Assembly (NCBI GenBank): GCA_958427895.1 | Contig: CAUADW010000018.1 | Location: 1-28,684 of the forward strand | Length of the DNA: 28,684 bases | Reading direction: 5' to 3' | Source of the DNA: an uncultured Collinsella sp. | Lineage (GTDB): Bacteria > Actinomycetota > Coriobacteriia > Coriobacteriales > Coriobacteriaceae | Part shown: positions 13,420 to 21,942 of the stretch, piece after piece | Layout of the letters: every line of letters begins with the position of its first letter | How positions within the stretch are numbered: position 1 is the first letter of the stretch | The notes under the pieces: model-generated | What the model saw: only the letters and a program-made list of their open reading frames with translations | What the model was told of the DNA's origin: nothing | Database searches by the model: none | Program-made: the position numbers and the translations under genes

Positions 13420-15102
13420 CTACTTGCGACGAAGCAGCGCCGAGACCTCGGGCATCTTAAGGACGACGGCAAGGCCAAAGGTAACAGCAAGCGAGACGAC
13501 ACCGGCAACGCAAACGTAGCCAAGAGTAATCAGAATCGAGCCGCCAAGTGCGCCGACAAAGTGCTCAAGCGCCCACATGACGCCGGCGCCTGCGGCAGCA
13601 CCCAGGCCACCGAGCAAAAGGCCAAAGAAACCGCCATGCAGGATAGATTTGACCTGAAGACCACGCAGACGACGACGCAGCCACCACAGCGAACAACCGA
13701 CCAAGATCACGTAGTCGACGACATACGAAAGCGCGATTGCCGGCATACCGAAGCCCAGCACAACGCCAAACAGCAGAACCGAGCCGGCCTGGCCGATGGC
13801 GGAATACAGGCAATAGCGGCTATAGGGCTTCATGTCGAGCAAGGCAGAGAAGCTCTTCTGCATCAACACGACCACGCCGTAGAGCGGCAGCGAGAACGCC
13901 AGGTAGACAAGGAACTCGGACACCAGCGCCACGCCGGACTCATCAAACTTGCCGGCACAGTAAATCATGTTGAGCGGACGCGCGAAGACAATCAGGTACA
14001 GCGCGAACGGAATCAGGAAGAACAGCATCTGGGCGACGCCACGCGAAATGCCCGTGCGGACGCTGTCGTAATCCTTCTCCTGTGCGTCGTGAGAGAGCTC
14101 GGTATAGAGCGCCGTCGAAAGCGAGGCGGCAATCAGCGCGTAGGGCAGCGTGTACCACAGGCGCGCATAGGCGATGACGGAAGGGCCAGTCTCGGGCTGG
14201 ACCACCAGCGCGGCAGCGTTGGTGATAGAAGTCGAGACAAACATGCACACCGTGGCGAGCAGCGTCGGGATACCGAGCGCAATCGTCTGGCGCAGCGCGG
14301 GGTCCTTAAAGTCGATATGGATATGGGGATGCACGCCGTGCTTGCCAAGCGCGGGGATCTGACATGCCATCTGAACAAAGACACCGAGGGTCGTACCGGC
14401 CGCAATCAAGATGATGCCGGCACGTTCGCCAAACTGTGCGGACACGGGCACAAAACCCATAAAGCTCGCAATGACGATCACATTGTTGAGGACCGGGGCA
14501 AACGTCGACCAGAAGTAGTCGCGGTGTGCGTTGAGAACGCCCGAGAACACCGAGCCCAAACCATAAAACAGAATCTGGATGGCAAAGAAACGGAACATGA
14601 ACGCAGCGGTATCCATGCTGCCGCCGTCACCCGAAAGGAACGATTGCGTCCAGATAAAGCCCGGGGCGAACACGGTCCCCAGCAACGAAATGCCACCCAG
14701 CACTAAAAGCAGAATGCCGAGCAGGTTGCCCACGTACTCGTTCGAGGCCTCGCGACCCTGCTCACGCCTCACGCCCATGTACACGGGCAAAAACGCCGTC
14801 ACGAGCATGCCGCCCATCACGAGTTCGTAGAGCATATTGGGCAGGTTGTTGGCGACCTGATAGGAGGACGAGAGTAGCGACATGCCGATAGCGGCCGCCA
14901 TTGCCCACGTGCGGATAAAACCGGTGACGCGAGACACGATAGTCAGAATGGTCATAAGCCCGGCGGAACGACCAACCGTGGAGTAGTCCGACGAGCCCAT
15001 GTCGTCAGTGTCATCTCGCGACGAAGAAGCTTCGGATGAGGGCGTCTGAGGCGCAGATTCTTTTGCAAAATGAGCTCCGCACTTCAATTCTTCCTGCGGC
15101 AT
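13420..15102 (-). CDS. murJ: Lipid II flippase MurJ (MviN)
   Basis: A polytopic membrane protein of the MOP exporter superfamily, 560 residues, that flips the peptidoglycan precursor lipid II across the membrane. After a polar Ser/Asp-rich cytoplasmic tail of about 45 residues comes the family start GLMTILTIVSRVTGFIRTWAMA, then SYQVANNLPNMLYELVMGGMLVTAFLPVY, the most conserved MurJ segment, and about a dozen further hydrophobic helices. The ATG at 15102 has GAGG 8 nt upstream and sits 3 nt after the stop of ebsC. A later ATG at 15000 lacks a ribosome site. Actinobacteria with polar growth often have MurJ with a C-terminal kinase-like part; this one ends shortly after the last helices, the simple form. 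Confidence 0.95.
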   Translation of the reverse strand: MPQEELKCGAHFAKESAPQTPSSEASSSRDDTDDMGSSDYSTVGRSAGLMTILTIVSRVTGFIRTWAMAAAIGMSLLSSSYQVANNLPNMLYELVMGGMLVTAFLPVYMGVRREQGREASNEYVGNLLGILLLVLGGISLLGTVFAPGFIWTQSFLSGDGGSMDTAAFMFRFFAIQILFYGLGSVFSGVLNAHRDYFWSTFAPVLNNVIVIASFMGFVPVSAQFGERAGIILIAAGTTLGVFVQMACQIPALGKHGVHPHIHIDFKDPALRQTIALGIPTLLATVCMFVSTSITNAAALVVQPETGPSVIAYARLWYTLPYALIAASLSTALYTELSHDAQEKDYDSVRTGISRGVAQMLFFLIPFALYLIVFARPLNMIYCAGKFDESGVALVSEFLVYLAFSLPLYGVVVLMQKSFSALLDMKPYSRYCLYSAIGQAGSVLLFGVVLGFGMPAIALSYVVDYVILVGCSLWWLRRRLRGLQVKSILHGGFFGLLLGGLGAAAGAGVMWALEHFVGALGGSILITLGYVCVAGVVSLAVTFGLAVVLKMPEVSALLRRK

Positions 15103-15105
15103 CGC

Positions 15106-15606
15106 TCAGTCCTCTCTCGTAATCGCGGCAACCGTCGCCCCGCAAAATGCAATTAAATCATCGGGTGCAAGCTCGAGCTGATAACCACGCTTGCCTCCCG
15201 AAATAAAAATGGTATCCCAAAGGACGCATGTCTCATCAATGAGCGTCCGGTAGCGTTTTTTCATACCGACCGGGCTGCAGCCGCCGCGAACGTAGCCAGT
15301 CGCCGCAAGCAAATCCTTCACATGCATCATGGCCAAGGACTTCTCCCCCGCGGCACGCGCGGCGGACTTTAGATCGAGCTCGTCGGCAACAGGGATGCAG
15401 CACACGACATAGTCGTTGGACGGCGTCACGCAGACCAAAGTCTTAAATCCTTGACCGGGCTCCTCGCCAAGCTGCTCCGAAATCGCGACCCCCAGGCCCA
15501 CCGACTCATCACCATCGTCTTCGTACGTATGTAGAACATAGGAAATGCCGGCGCTTTCCAGCTCGCGCATCGCATTGGTTTTTGGCGTCTTTACAGCCTT
15601 TGCCAT
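15106..15606 (-). CDS. ybaK: Cys-tRNA(Pro)/Cys-tRNA(Cys) deacylase, YbaK/EbsC family
   Basis: A trans-editing enzyme that hydrolyses Cys wrongly attached to tRNA-Pro, and so protects translation fidelity. The 166-residue length is right for a stand-alone YbaK. Visible are the catalytic Lys55 in GFKTLVCV (Lys46 in E. coli YbaK), the substrate loop YVRGGCSPVGMKK and LELAPDDLIAFCGATVAAI at the end. The ATG at 15606 has AAAGGA 6 nt upstream; the frame stays open about 32 codons further up but without support. It is the first gene of the operon with murJ and uvrC. A TATACT at 15644-15649 (minus) may be its -10 box, though no good -35 is seen. Confidence 0.92.
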   Translation of the reverse strand: MAKAVKTPKTNAMRELESAGISYVLHTYEDDGDESVGLGVAISEQLGEEPGQGFKTLVCVTPSNDYVVCCIPVADELDLKSAARAAGEKSLAMMHVKDLLAATGYVRGGCSPVGMKKRYRTLIDETCVLWDTIFISGGKRGYQLELAPDDLIAFCGATVAAITRED

Positions 15607-15643
15607 GACATATCCTTTCCCTCGCATTCGGACGCAAGGATTA

Positions 15644-15649
15644 AGTATA
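15644..15649 (-). promoter_or_regulatory. Candidate -10 box for the ybaK-murJ-uvrC operon
   Basis: The minus strand reads TATACT, 5 of 6 to consensus, 38 nt before the ybaK ATG. The best -35 like match, GTGACG (15669-15674), is 19 nt away and only moderate. Confidence 0.35.
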
Positions 15650-15687
15650 TGTCCAATTCGACTGCATACGTCACTTCGGCACAGCAA

Positions 15688-15718
15688 GCGCCATCGAATC
15701 ACAAGGAGTCGATGGCGC
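15688..15718 (-). terminator. Hairpin after uvrA, probable weak terminator
   Basis: The perfect 10-bp arms gcgccatcga (15688-15697) and tcgatggcgc (15709-15718) with an 11-nt loop lie 20 nt past the uvrA stop. On the minus strand the stem is followed by TTGCTGTG, so it lacks a proper T-run; it may be leaky or Rho-assisted. Confidence 0.5.
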
Positions 15719-15738
15719 CCATAAACTGAATCGCCTAT

Positions 15739-18618
15739 TTATTGAGCATCAAGTTGAGCCTGACGCTCCCGGTCACGCCTGAGCAACGGCGCCAAAAACT
15801 TGCCCGTATAACTCTGCGGACAGTCCGCAACCTGCTCCGGTGTGCCCGAAACCACGACGGTTCCGCCGCCGTTACCGCCCTCGGGACCCATATCGATCAG
15901 GCGGTCGGCAACCTTGATGACATCAAGGTTGTGCTCAATCACCAGCACCGTGTTGCCCGCATCGACCAAGCGCTGCAGCACATCGAGCAGCTGGCGGACG
16001 TCCTCAAAATGAAGGCCGGTCGTCGGTTCGTCCAAAATATAGAACGTCTTGCCCGTCTGGCGTCGATGAAGCTCCTTGGCGAGCTTCACACGCTGTGCCT
16101 CGCCGCCCGAGAGCGTCGTGGCGGGCTGGCCCAGGCTCACGTAGCCCAAGCCTACATCGTACAGCGTCTGGAGCTTGCGCTTAATCTGCGGGATATTCCC
16201 AAAGAAGGCCAACGCCTCGGTGACGCTCATGTCGAGCACGTCCGAGATGGTCTTGCCACGGTAGGTGACCTCGAGTGTCTCGCGGTTGTAGCGTTTACCG
16301 CCGCAAACTTCGCAGGGAACGTAGATATCGGGAAGGAAGTGCATCTCGATCTTGATCTGTCCGTCACCCTTGCACGCCTCACAGCGCCCGCCACTCACAT
16401 TAAAGGAGAAACGACCCGGCGAGTAGCCGCGCGCCTTCGACTCCGGCGTACTCGCAAACAGCGCGCGAAGATCATCCCACAGGCCGATATAGGTAGCAGG
16501 GTTGGAACGCGGCGTGCGGCCAATCGGCGACTGGTCGATATCGATAACCTTATCGATACACTCGATGCCCTCGATTTTCTTATACGGACCCACAGGGCGC
16601 GTCGAACGGTGAATGGCATTCGTAAGGGCAGGCGCAATGGTGTCGGTAACCAGGGAGCTCTTGCCCGATCCCGACACGCCGGTAACAACCGTAAGCGTAC
16701 CAAACTCGATCTTGGCGGTAACGTTTTTGAGGTTGTTGGCTCGAGCGCCCGTAATTTTAAGGCAGCCGCGACCGGGCTTGCGCCGTTCATCAGGCACCCG
16801 GATCATTCGTTTGCCGGTCAGATAAGCGCCCGTCATCGACTCAGGACAAGCCATGATATCGGCAGGCGTTCCCGCCGCGACTACGTGTCCGCCGTTGACG
16901 CCGGCGCCGGGCCCCATGTCGATCACGTAGTCGGCGGCACGGATTGTATCCTCGTCGTGTTCGACGACGATAACGGTATTGCCGATATCGCGCAGGCGCT
17001 CGAGCGTCTTGATCAGGCGCTCGTTGTCACGCTGATGAAGACCGATCGAGGGCTCGTCCAGAATATAGAGCACGCCCATGAGACCCGCGCCGATCTGCGT
17101 TGCCAGGCGAATACGCTGCGCCTCGCCACCAGAAAGCGTCGCCGAGGCACGATCGAGCGTCAGATAGTCGAGTCCAACATCGACCAGAAAACGCAAGCGC
17201 TCCAGGATTTCCTTGACGATACGGCCGCCGATAAACTGTTGGCGCTCGGTGAGTTCCAGGCCCTCAAAAAACTCGAGCGACTCACGGCACGACAGGCAAC
17301 AAACCTCGTAAATGGACTTGCCGCCCACGGTGACGGCGAGCATCTCAGGGCGCAAACGAGCGCCGTGGCAGCTCGAGCACGGCTCCTCGCGAATGTACTT
17401 CTCCAGGCGCGCCTTGGTGTTCTCGTTCGTCGTCTCGGTATAGCGTTCGTACAGGATGTTGCGAACGCCCGAAAACTTGGTATCCCACTGGCTGCGACGT
17501 CCGTCGAGCTTTTGGTAGTCGACCGAGATCTTCGTATCGCCCAGGCCATCCAAGAATGCACGACGCACGCGAGGGGGCAAGTCCTCCCACGGCGTATCGG
17601 TGCTCACCTTAAAGTGTTTGCAGACCGCAGCAAAAATCTGCGGATAGTAGTTCGAATTGCCAAACAGGCTACCAAAGACTCCGTCGGCAATGGACTTCGA
17701 GGGGTCCTCGATCAGCGCCTCGGCATCAACGGTTTTCTTAAAGCCCAGGCCGTCGCACTCAGGACATGCGCCATAGGGAGCGTTGAACGAAAAATCACGC
17801 GGCTGAAGATCGTCAATGGAGTGTCCATGCTCCGGGCACGCCAAGGCCAACGAATACTCCAGCAGCTCGCCCTCGGTCCCCTCGGGAGCATCACGATCGG
17901 GCAGCATGTACACGTTTACATTGCCGTGAGCCAGCGCGGTCGCCTGCTCAACAGACTCGGCGATACGGCCCAGAGAATTCTCACGGATCACGATGCGATC
18001 GACCACGACCTCGATATCGTGCTTGAACTTCTTGTCCAGATCGATCGGATCGTCAAGCGAGCGCACTTCGCCGTCAACGCGCACGCGGCTAAAGCCCTCG
18101 GCGCGAAGATCCTCAAACAGTTTGGTGTACTCGCCTTTTCGCCCGCGCACCACCGGTGCCAGCACAAACGCGCGGCGGCCCTCCCCCGCCGCCAAGACCT
18201 TGTCGGCAACCTGGTCGGTCGTCTGGCGCTCAATGACGCGGCCGCATTCGGGACAGTGCGGGGTGCCCACACGGGCGAACAGCAGGCGCAGATAGTCATA
18301 AATCTCGGTTACGGTGCCAACCGTCGAGCGAGGGTTTTTAGACGTCGTCTTTTGGTCGATCGACACTGCCGGCGAAAGGCCGTCGATTGAATCCAAGTCA
18401 GGTTTGTCCATCTGACCCAAGAACTGGCGCGCATAGCTCGAAAGGCTCTCGACGTATCGACGCTGGCCCTCGGCATAGATAGTGTCAAATGCCAGCGAAC
18501 TCTTGCCCGAGCCAGAAAGACCGGTAATGACCACGAGTTGGTCACGCGGAATGGAAACATCGATATCACGGAGGTTGTGCTCACGAGCGCCGCGAATAAC
18601 GATAGAAGAATCAGACAT
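15739..18618 (-). CDS. uvrA: Excinuclease ABC subunit A
   Basis: The damage-sensing ATPase of nucleotide excision repair, 959 residues, acting as a dimer that loads UvrB. Two ABC modules are visible: the first with Walker A GLSGSGKS (33-40) and a later LSGGEAQRI, the second with GVSGSGKSSLVTDT and LSGGEAQRV. Zinc modules are ACPEHGHS with ACPECDGLG (the second ligand is His-type), EPCSSCHG, and GRCEACKGDGQ with YVPCEVCGGKRYN. Walker B-type DEPSIGLHQRD and DEPTTGLHFEDV are intact. The ATG at 18618 was chosen because GGAG lies 5 nt upstream; the open frame extends 22 codons further without a site. It is divergent from the LtaS-like gene and has a probable LexA box in front, suggesting DNA-damage induction. 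Confidence 0.98.
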   Translation of the reverse strand: MSDSSIVIRGAREHNLRDIDVSIPRDQLVVITGLSGSGKSSLAFDTIYAEGQRRYVESLSSYARQFLGQMDKPDLDSIDGLSPAVSIDQKTTSKNPRSTVGTVTEIYDYLRLLFARVGTPHCPECGRVIERQTTDQVADKVLAAGEGRRAFVLAPVVRGRKGEYTKLFEDLRAEGFSRVRVDGEVRSLDDPIDLDKKFKHDIEVVVDRIVIRENSLGRIAESVEQATALAHGNVNVYMLPDRDAPEGTEGELLEYSLALACPEHGHSIDDLQPRDFSFNAPYGACPECDGLGFKKTVDAEALIEDPSKSIADGVFGSLFGNSNYYPQIFAAVCKHFKVSTDTPWEDLPPRVRRAFLDGLGDTKISVDYQKLDGRRSQWDTKFSGVRNILYERYTETTNENTKARLEKYIREEPCSSCHGARLRPEMLAVTVGGKSIYEVCCLSCRESLEFFEGLELTERQQFIGGRIVKEILERLRFLVDVGLDYLTLDRASATLSGGEAQRIRLATQIGAGLMGVLYILDEPSIGLHQRDNERLIKTLERLRDIGNTVIVVEHDEDTIRAADYVIDMGPGAGVNGGHVVAAGTPADIMACPESMTGAYLTGKRMIRVPDERRKPGRGCLKITGARANNLKNVTAKIEFGTLTVVTGVSGSGKSSLVTDTIAPALTNAIHRSTRPVGPYKKIEGIECIDKVIDIDQSPIGRTPRSNPATYIGLWDDLRALFASTPESKARGYSPGRFSFNVSGGRCEACKGDGQIKIEMHFLPDIYVPCEVCGGKRYNRETLEVTYRGKTISDVLDMSVTEALAFFGNIPQIKRKLQTLYDVGLGYVSLGQPATTLSGGEAQRVKLAKELHRRQTGKTFYILDEPTTGLHFEDVRQLLDVLQRLVDAGNTVLVIEHNLDVIKVADRLIDMGPEGGNGGGTVVVSGTPEQVADCPQSYTGKFLAPLLRRDRERQAQLDAQ

Positions 18619-18812
18619 GGAAGCTCCTTGCCTCCTATTGCATCGAATCATACTGTCGATGAGTTTAGCGCACTCGACGCGCACAGATGTTCGTAATACA
18701 AGATTCGCAGACCTTTAGCTTTGCGTATCGGGTGCTTTGTTTCTCGAAATGCCCTGGAAAGGTTACAGTAATCTAATAACTGAACTTAATTTGCTGTAAC
18801 AGAGGAACGTCC
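18619..18812. promoter_or_regulatory. Divergent control region of uvrA and the LtaS-like gene
   Basis: This 194-nt gap must hold promoters for both directions. For uvrA, TATGAT (minus, 18647-18652) is a possible -10 without a clear -35, and the LexA-like site lies 29 nt further upstream. For the plus-strand gene, TACAGT (18764-18769) is a weak -10 candidate. No terminator hairpin is seen. Confidence 0.4.
18681..18692 (-). promoter_or_regulatory. Candidate LexA (SOS) box upstream of uvrA
   Basis: The minus strand reads GAACATCTGTGC, one base away from the GAAC-N4-GTTC core of Gram-positive/actinobacterial LexA boxes, flanked by C on the left and G on the right as in the extended CGAAC-N4-GTTCG form. 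It lies 63 nt before the uvrA ATG. uvrA is a classical SOS gene. No similar site is visible before uvrB or the ybaK-murJ-uvrC operon. Confidence 0.6.
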
Positions 18813-20966
18813 ATGACCGAAGATATCCCCCTTGAAATCACTTCGAGTGACATGGCCAATCTGCCCATATTCATCGCCGTCCTTATCGTGGCCACCGTCG
18901 TCGTGCGCGTGTATTTTTCAATCAAACACAATGAAAAGCCGCCCATTGCCCGCGTCTTTTGGTGCGCGACGCTCCTCATCCCGCTCGGCATGGTAGCTGC
19001 ATGGATTACGAATCAATTGCTCGTAAATGAGGACAGTTCCCTATGGGTCCTTTCTTATTCGGCGCTCGGTGCTGCCGCCGTCATACTTCTTGTCGAACCC
19101 TTGGTTTCGGGACTTATCGACCAAACCGGTCTTGCGACGGGAACGGTTGCCTGTATTTTCCGTGACATCCTTGCCATCGCCGCTGTTTCAGCGCTCTCGT
19201 TCGTTTCACTCGAAATTGCCTGTAACGAAACGTTCTATCGCATTCCCGCCAACTCATTCGGGTTTTCCGTCGGGCTGCTCGCGACGGTTCTGCTCTCCCT
19301 TTATTTGCTGGGACAGCGTCATGGAGGCGTCATGGCCCTCGTGCCCGTCGCCTGTTGCATCCTTGGCATTGCCGAGCACTTCGTCATAACGTTTAAAGGC
19401 GAGGCCATCCTGCCAAGCGATATCTTGGCCCTTGGCACCGCAATGGAAGTGAGCGAGGGATACGAGTTTACCTTTACCGCCGGAATCGTAACCTCTCTCG
19501 CCCTGTTGGAGATTTCCCTGGGGCTTCTTTCGCTTATCCGACCGCGAAAGCTCCGTACGTCCACCCATGTCTTCCCCGCAATCGCCGCTAACCTCTGCGC
19601 TTTTCTGCTAGTGACCGTTGTGGGGCTCTCGGGCTTTTCCAGCATCGACTTGGAGCAGGCGCTGAATTTTGGATTTGACCGTTGGCAGCCCATCACCACG
19701 TATGCGTCTCAGGGTTTTATCACTTCGTTCACCGAAATGGTCAACGAGTTGCCCATTGAGAAGCCCGAAGACTATACGCCCGATGAGGCGCAGAGCATCG
19801 AGCAGGAGCTCGCCGCCGCCTACGACAGCACGTATGGCTCGAGCGAGCAGCGCGCGGCGGCCGTTGCCCAGTTCAATGAAATCAAGCCGACGATTGTTGC
19901 CGTCATGAACGAGAGTTTTAGCGACCTTTCGTGCTTTGAGCAGCTCCAGGCGGCCGGGTACACCGGCCCCGCATTCTACAACTCGCTTCCCGACACACTT
20001 GTTCGCGGCACCATGCTCGCTTCGGTCGCCGGTGGCGGAACGGCGAACTCCGAATTCGAATTTTTGACCGGAGCGACAACGGCCTTTGTCGGATTAGGCA
20101 AAATCCCCTATCAGCTATATCAGATGAATGGCGTCAACAGCCTGGCAAAGGACCTTAAGGAGCTTGGGTATACCGCTACCGCTATGCACCCGCAAAACCC
20201 CGTCAACTACCATCGAGATAAAATCTATCAGCAGCTGGGCTTTGGAGACTTTCTTTCAATCGGCGATTTCGAAGGTGCGCCCTGTTACCATGCCGGCGTA
20301 TGCGACTACGCCACCTACGACAAGATACTCGACCTGCTTAGAACCGACGAAGCCCCGCAGTTCATCTTTGACGTCACGATGCAAAATCACGGCGGCTACG
20401 ACTATGGCACCGTTCCCGCCGAGGAGCTGACAAACTATTGGGTCGAGGGAGCCAGCGAGGGTGCCAATAGCGCGCTCAACACCTATCTTACCTGCATCAA
20501 CGCATCCGACCGGGACCTCGAGTACTTTATCAACGAGCTCCGCAATATCGGCAGACCGGTTGTTCTTGTCTTTTTTGGCGACCATCAGCCGAGCGCCGCA
20601 ACGACTCTCAACGACGAGCTGTACCCTCAGGAAGATACGGCAAGCCACGCTTTCCGTATCTATCAGTCGACCTATTTCGTCTGGGCTAACTATGAAATCG
20701 CCGGCAATACCGAGCTCAACGTCTACGACACCGTCGGGGCAAACGAGATTGCAGCCATTACCCTTAATAAGATCGGCGCCCCGCTCACCGACTATCAAAA
20801 GGCTCTGCTTGCAACAAGGTCAGATGTGCCCACCATCAATGTCGCCGGCTACCTTGGTGCCGACGGGCTGCGCTACGACTTGGAATCTGAAGACAGCCCA
20901 TACGCCTCGACGATCGACAAGCTGCAGCGCATGCAATACCTCGAGTTCGCCAGCAAAGTTCAGTAA
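18813..20966 (+). CDS. LtaS-type membrane sulfatase-fold phosphoglycerol transferase family protein
   Basis: A 717-residue membrane enzyme of the LTA synthase family (sulfatase/alkaline-phosphatase fold). Several hydrophobic segments fill residues 15-275, and an extracytoplasmic catalytic domain follows from about 358. Catalytic and metal residues are visible: Glu367 in VMNESFSDLS, the nucleophile Thr410 in GGGTANSEFEFLTG, QNHGGYDYG (His526) and FFGDHQPS (Asp590, His591). The family moves phosphoglycerol or related groups from phosphatidylglycerol onto glycolipids or wall polymers at the outer membrane face; the exact acceptor here is unknown. The ATG at 18813 has AGAGGA 6 nt upstream. It stands alone, divergent from uvrA, and a promoter before the next gene suggests its own transcript. 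Confidence 0.88.
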   Translation: MTEDIPLEITSSDMANLPIFIAVLIVATVVVRVYFSIKHNEKPPIARVFWCATLLIPLGMVAAWITNQLLVNEDSSLWVLSYSALGAAAVILLVEPLVSGLIDQTGLATGTVACIFRDILAIAAVSALSFVSLEIACNETFYRIPANSFGFSVGLLATVLLSLYLLGQRHGGVMALVPVACCILGIAEHFVITFKGEAILPSDILALGTAMEVSEGYEFTFTAGIVTSLALLEISLGLLSLIRPRKLRTSTHVFPAIAANLCAFLLVTVVGLSGFSSIDLEQALNFGFDRWQPITTYASQGFITSFTEMVNELPIEKPEDYTPDEAQSIEQELAAAYDSTYGSSEQRAAAVAQFNEIKPTIVAVMNESFSDLSCFEQLQAAGYTGPAFYNSLPDTLVRGTMLASVAGGGTANSEFEFLTGATTAFVGLGKIPYQLYQMNGVNSLAKDLKELGYTATAMHPQNPVNYHRDKIYQQLGFGDFLSIGDFEGAPCYHAGVCDYATYDKILDLLRTDEAPQFIFDVTMQNHGGYDYGTVPAEELTNYWVEGASEGANSALNTYLTCINASDRDLEYFINELRNIGRPVVLVFFGDHQPSAATTLNDELYPQEDTASHAFRIYQSTYFVWANYEIAGNTELNVYDTVGANEIAAITLNKIGAPLTDYQKALLATRSDVPTINVAGYLGADGLRYDLESEDSPYASTIDKLQRMQYLEFASKVQ

Positions 20967-21026
20967 GCCCGCCCATTCGCTTGGACCCATCGTATTGCAA
21001 GCACGCTCGGCCCAAATGCATCGCAA

Positions 21027-21056
21027 ATGACTCCCGCTCGCAAACGAGGGTACAAT
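21027..21056 (+). promoter_or_regulatory. Candidate promoter for the Mrp/YhiN genes
   Basis: ATGACT (21027-21032, 4 of 6), an 18-nt spacer and TACAAT (21051-21056, 5 of 6) lie in the 145-nt gap before the Mrp gene, giving a leader of about 50 nt. No hairpin that would end the upstream gene is evident in the gap. Confidence 0.45.
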
Positions 21057-21111
21057 GACGCTCGTGTCACATCGCGGGGCCCCGGCCCCAACATATACAA
21101 AGGAGTCATAC

Positions 21112-21942
21112 ATGGGTTGCGAGCACGCACAGGCCGCCGGTGGACAAACGTCGCCGTCGCAATTTGAGGAGAACACGCTGTCCGAGGTCAAACGCGTCAT
21201 CGCCGTGCTTTCCGGCAAGGGCGGTGTCGGCAAGTCGTTTGTCACCGGTGCCATCGCCACCGAGCTTGCTCGTCACGGCCACAAGGTCGGCGTCCTCGAT
21301 GCCGACATCACCGGTCCCTCTATCCCCAAGATGTTCGGTATGAGCGGACGCCACGTCCATGCCCTTGGCAACCTCATGCTGCCCGAAATCTCCGAGCACG
21401 GCGTCAAGGTCATGAGCTCCAACCTTCTGCTCCAAAACGAGACCGACCCCGTCCTTTGGCGCGGTCCGGTCATCGCAGGCGCCATCAGGCAGTTCTGGAG
21501 CGAGACCTCGTGGGGCCCCATCGACTACCTGCTGGTCGACATGCCTCCGGGAACAGGCGACGTCGCGCTCACCGTCTTCCAGTCACTGCCCGTCGACGGC
21601 ATCGTCATCGTCACGAGCCCGCAGGATCTGGTCTCGATGATCGTCGCCAAGGCGGTCAACATGGCCGAGAAGATGAACGTCCCCATTCTGGGCATCGTCG
21701 AGAACATGAGCTATATTGAGTGCCCCGACTGCGGCAAGAAGATCGAGGTCTTTGGCAAGAGCAAGCTCCCCGAGGTCGCAGAGCGCTATAACCTCGACAT
21801 CTTGGGCACGCTTCCCATTAATCCGGCACTCGCCGAGGCCTGCGATAAGGGCGAGGTTGAGACCGCGCTGCCCGATGGCATGTTGCCCAAGGCAGTCTCT
21901 GCCGTCGAGGCTATTACCCCGCACGAGACCGACGAGGCCTAA
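21112..21942 (+). CDS. Mrp/ApbC (NBP35) family iron-sulfur cluster carrier ATPase
   Basis: A 276-residue P-loop ATPase of the Mrp/NBP35 family, which carries and delivers iron-sulfur clusters to apo-proteins in the cytoplasm. Visible are the deviant Walker A SGKGGVGKS (34-42), LDADITGPSIPKMFG (62-76), VDMPPGTGD (142-150) and the cluster-binding C-P-D-C (204-207). A lone cysteine occurs at residue 3 (MGCEH). The short N-terminus lacks the DUF59 domain found on some Mrp proteins. The ATG at 21112 has AAAGGAG 6 nt upstream; an upstream in-frame ATG at 21055 lacks one. The next gene starts directly at its stop codon, so the two are likely co-translated. Confidence 0.92.
   Translation: MGCEHAQAAGGQTSPSQFEENTLSEVKRVIAVLSGKGGVGKSFVTGAIATELARHGHKVGVLDADITGPSIPKMFGMSGRHVHALGNLMLPEISEHGVKVMSSNLLLQNETDPVLWRGPVIAGAIRQFWSETSWGPIDYLLVDMPPGTGDVALTVFQSLPVDGIVIVTSPQDLVSMIVAKAVNMAEKMNVPILGIVENMSYIECPDCGKKIEVFGKSKLPEVAERYNLDILGTLPINPALAEACDKGEVETALPDGMLPKAVSAVEAITPHETDEA

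Noticed and set aside
11884..14706. A long plus-strand open frame of about 940 codons opposite uvrC and murJ
   Set aside because: Same antisense composition; both minus-strand genes have complete, family-specific motifs and correct lengths.
17700..17860. His instead of Cys in the first zinc module of UvrA (CPEHGHS)
   Set aside because: His-type ligands at this place are common among UvrA proteins of Gram-positive bacteria; the other cysteines are intact.
15742..18390. A plus-strand open frame of about 880 codons opposite uvrA
   Set aside because: The UvrA frame explains every conserved position on the minus strand; the complement has no recognisable domain.
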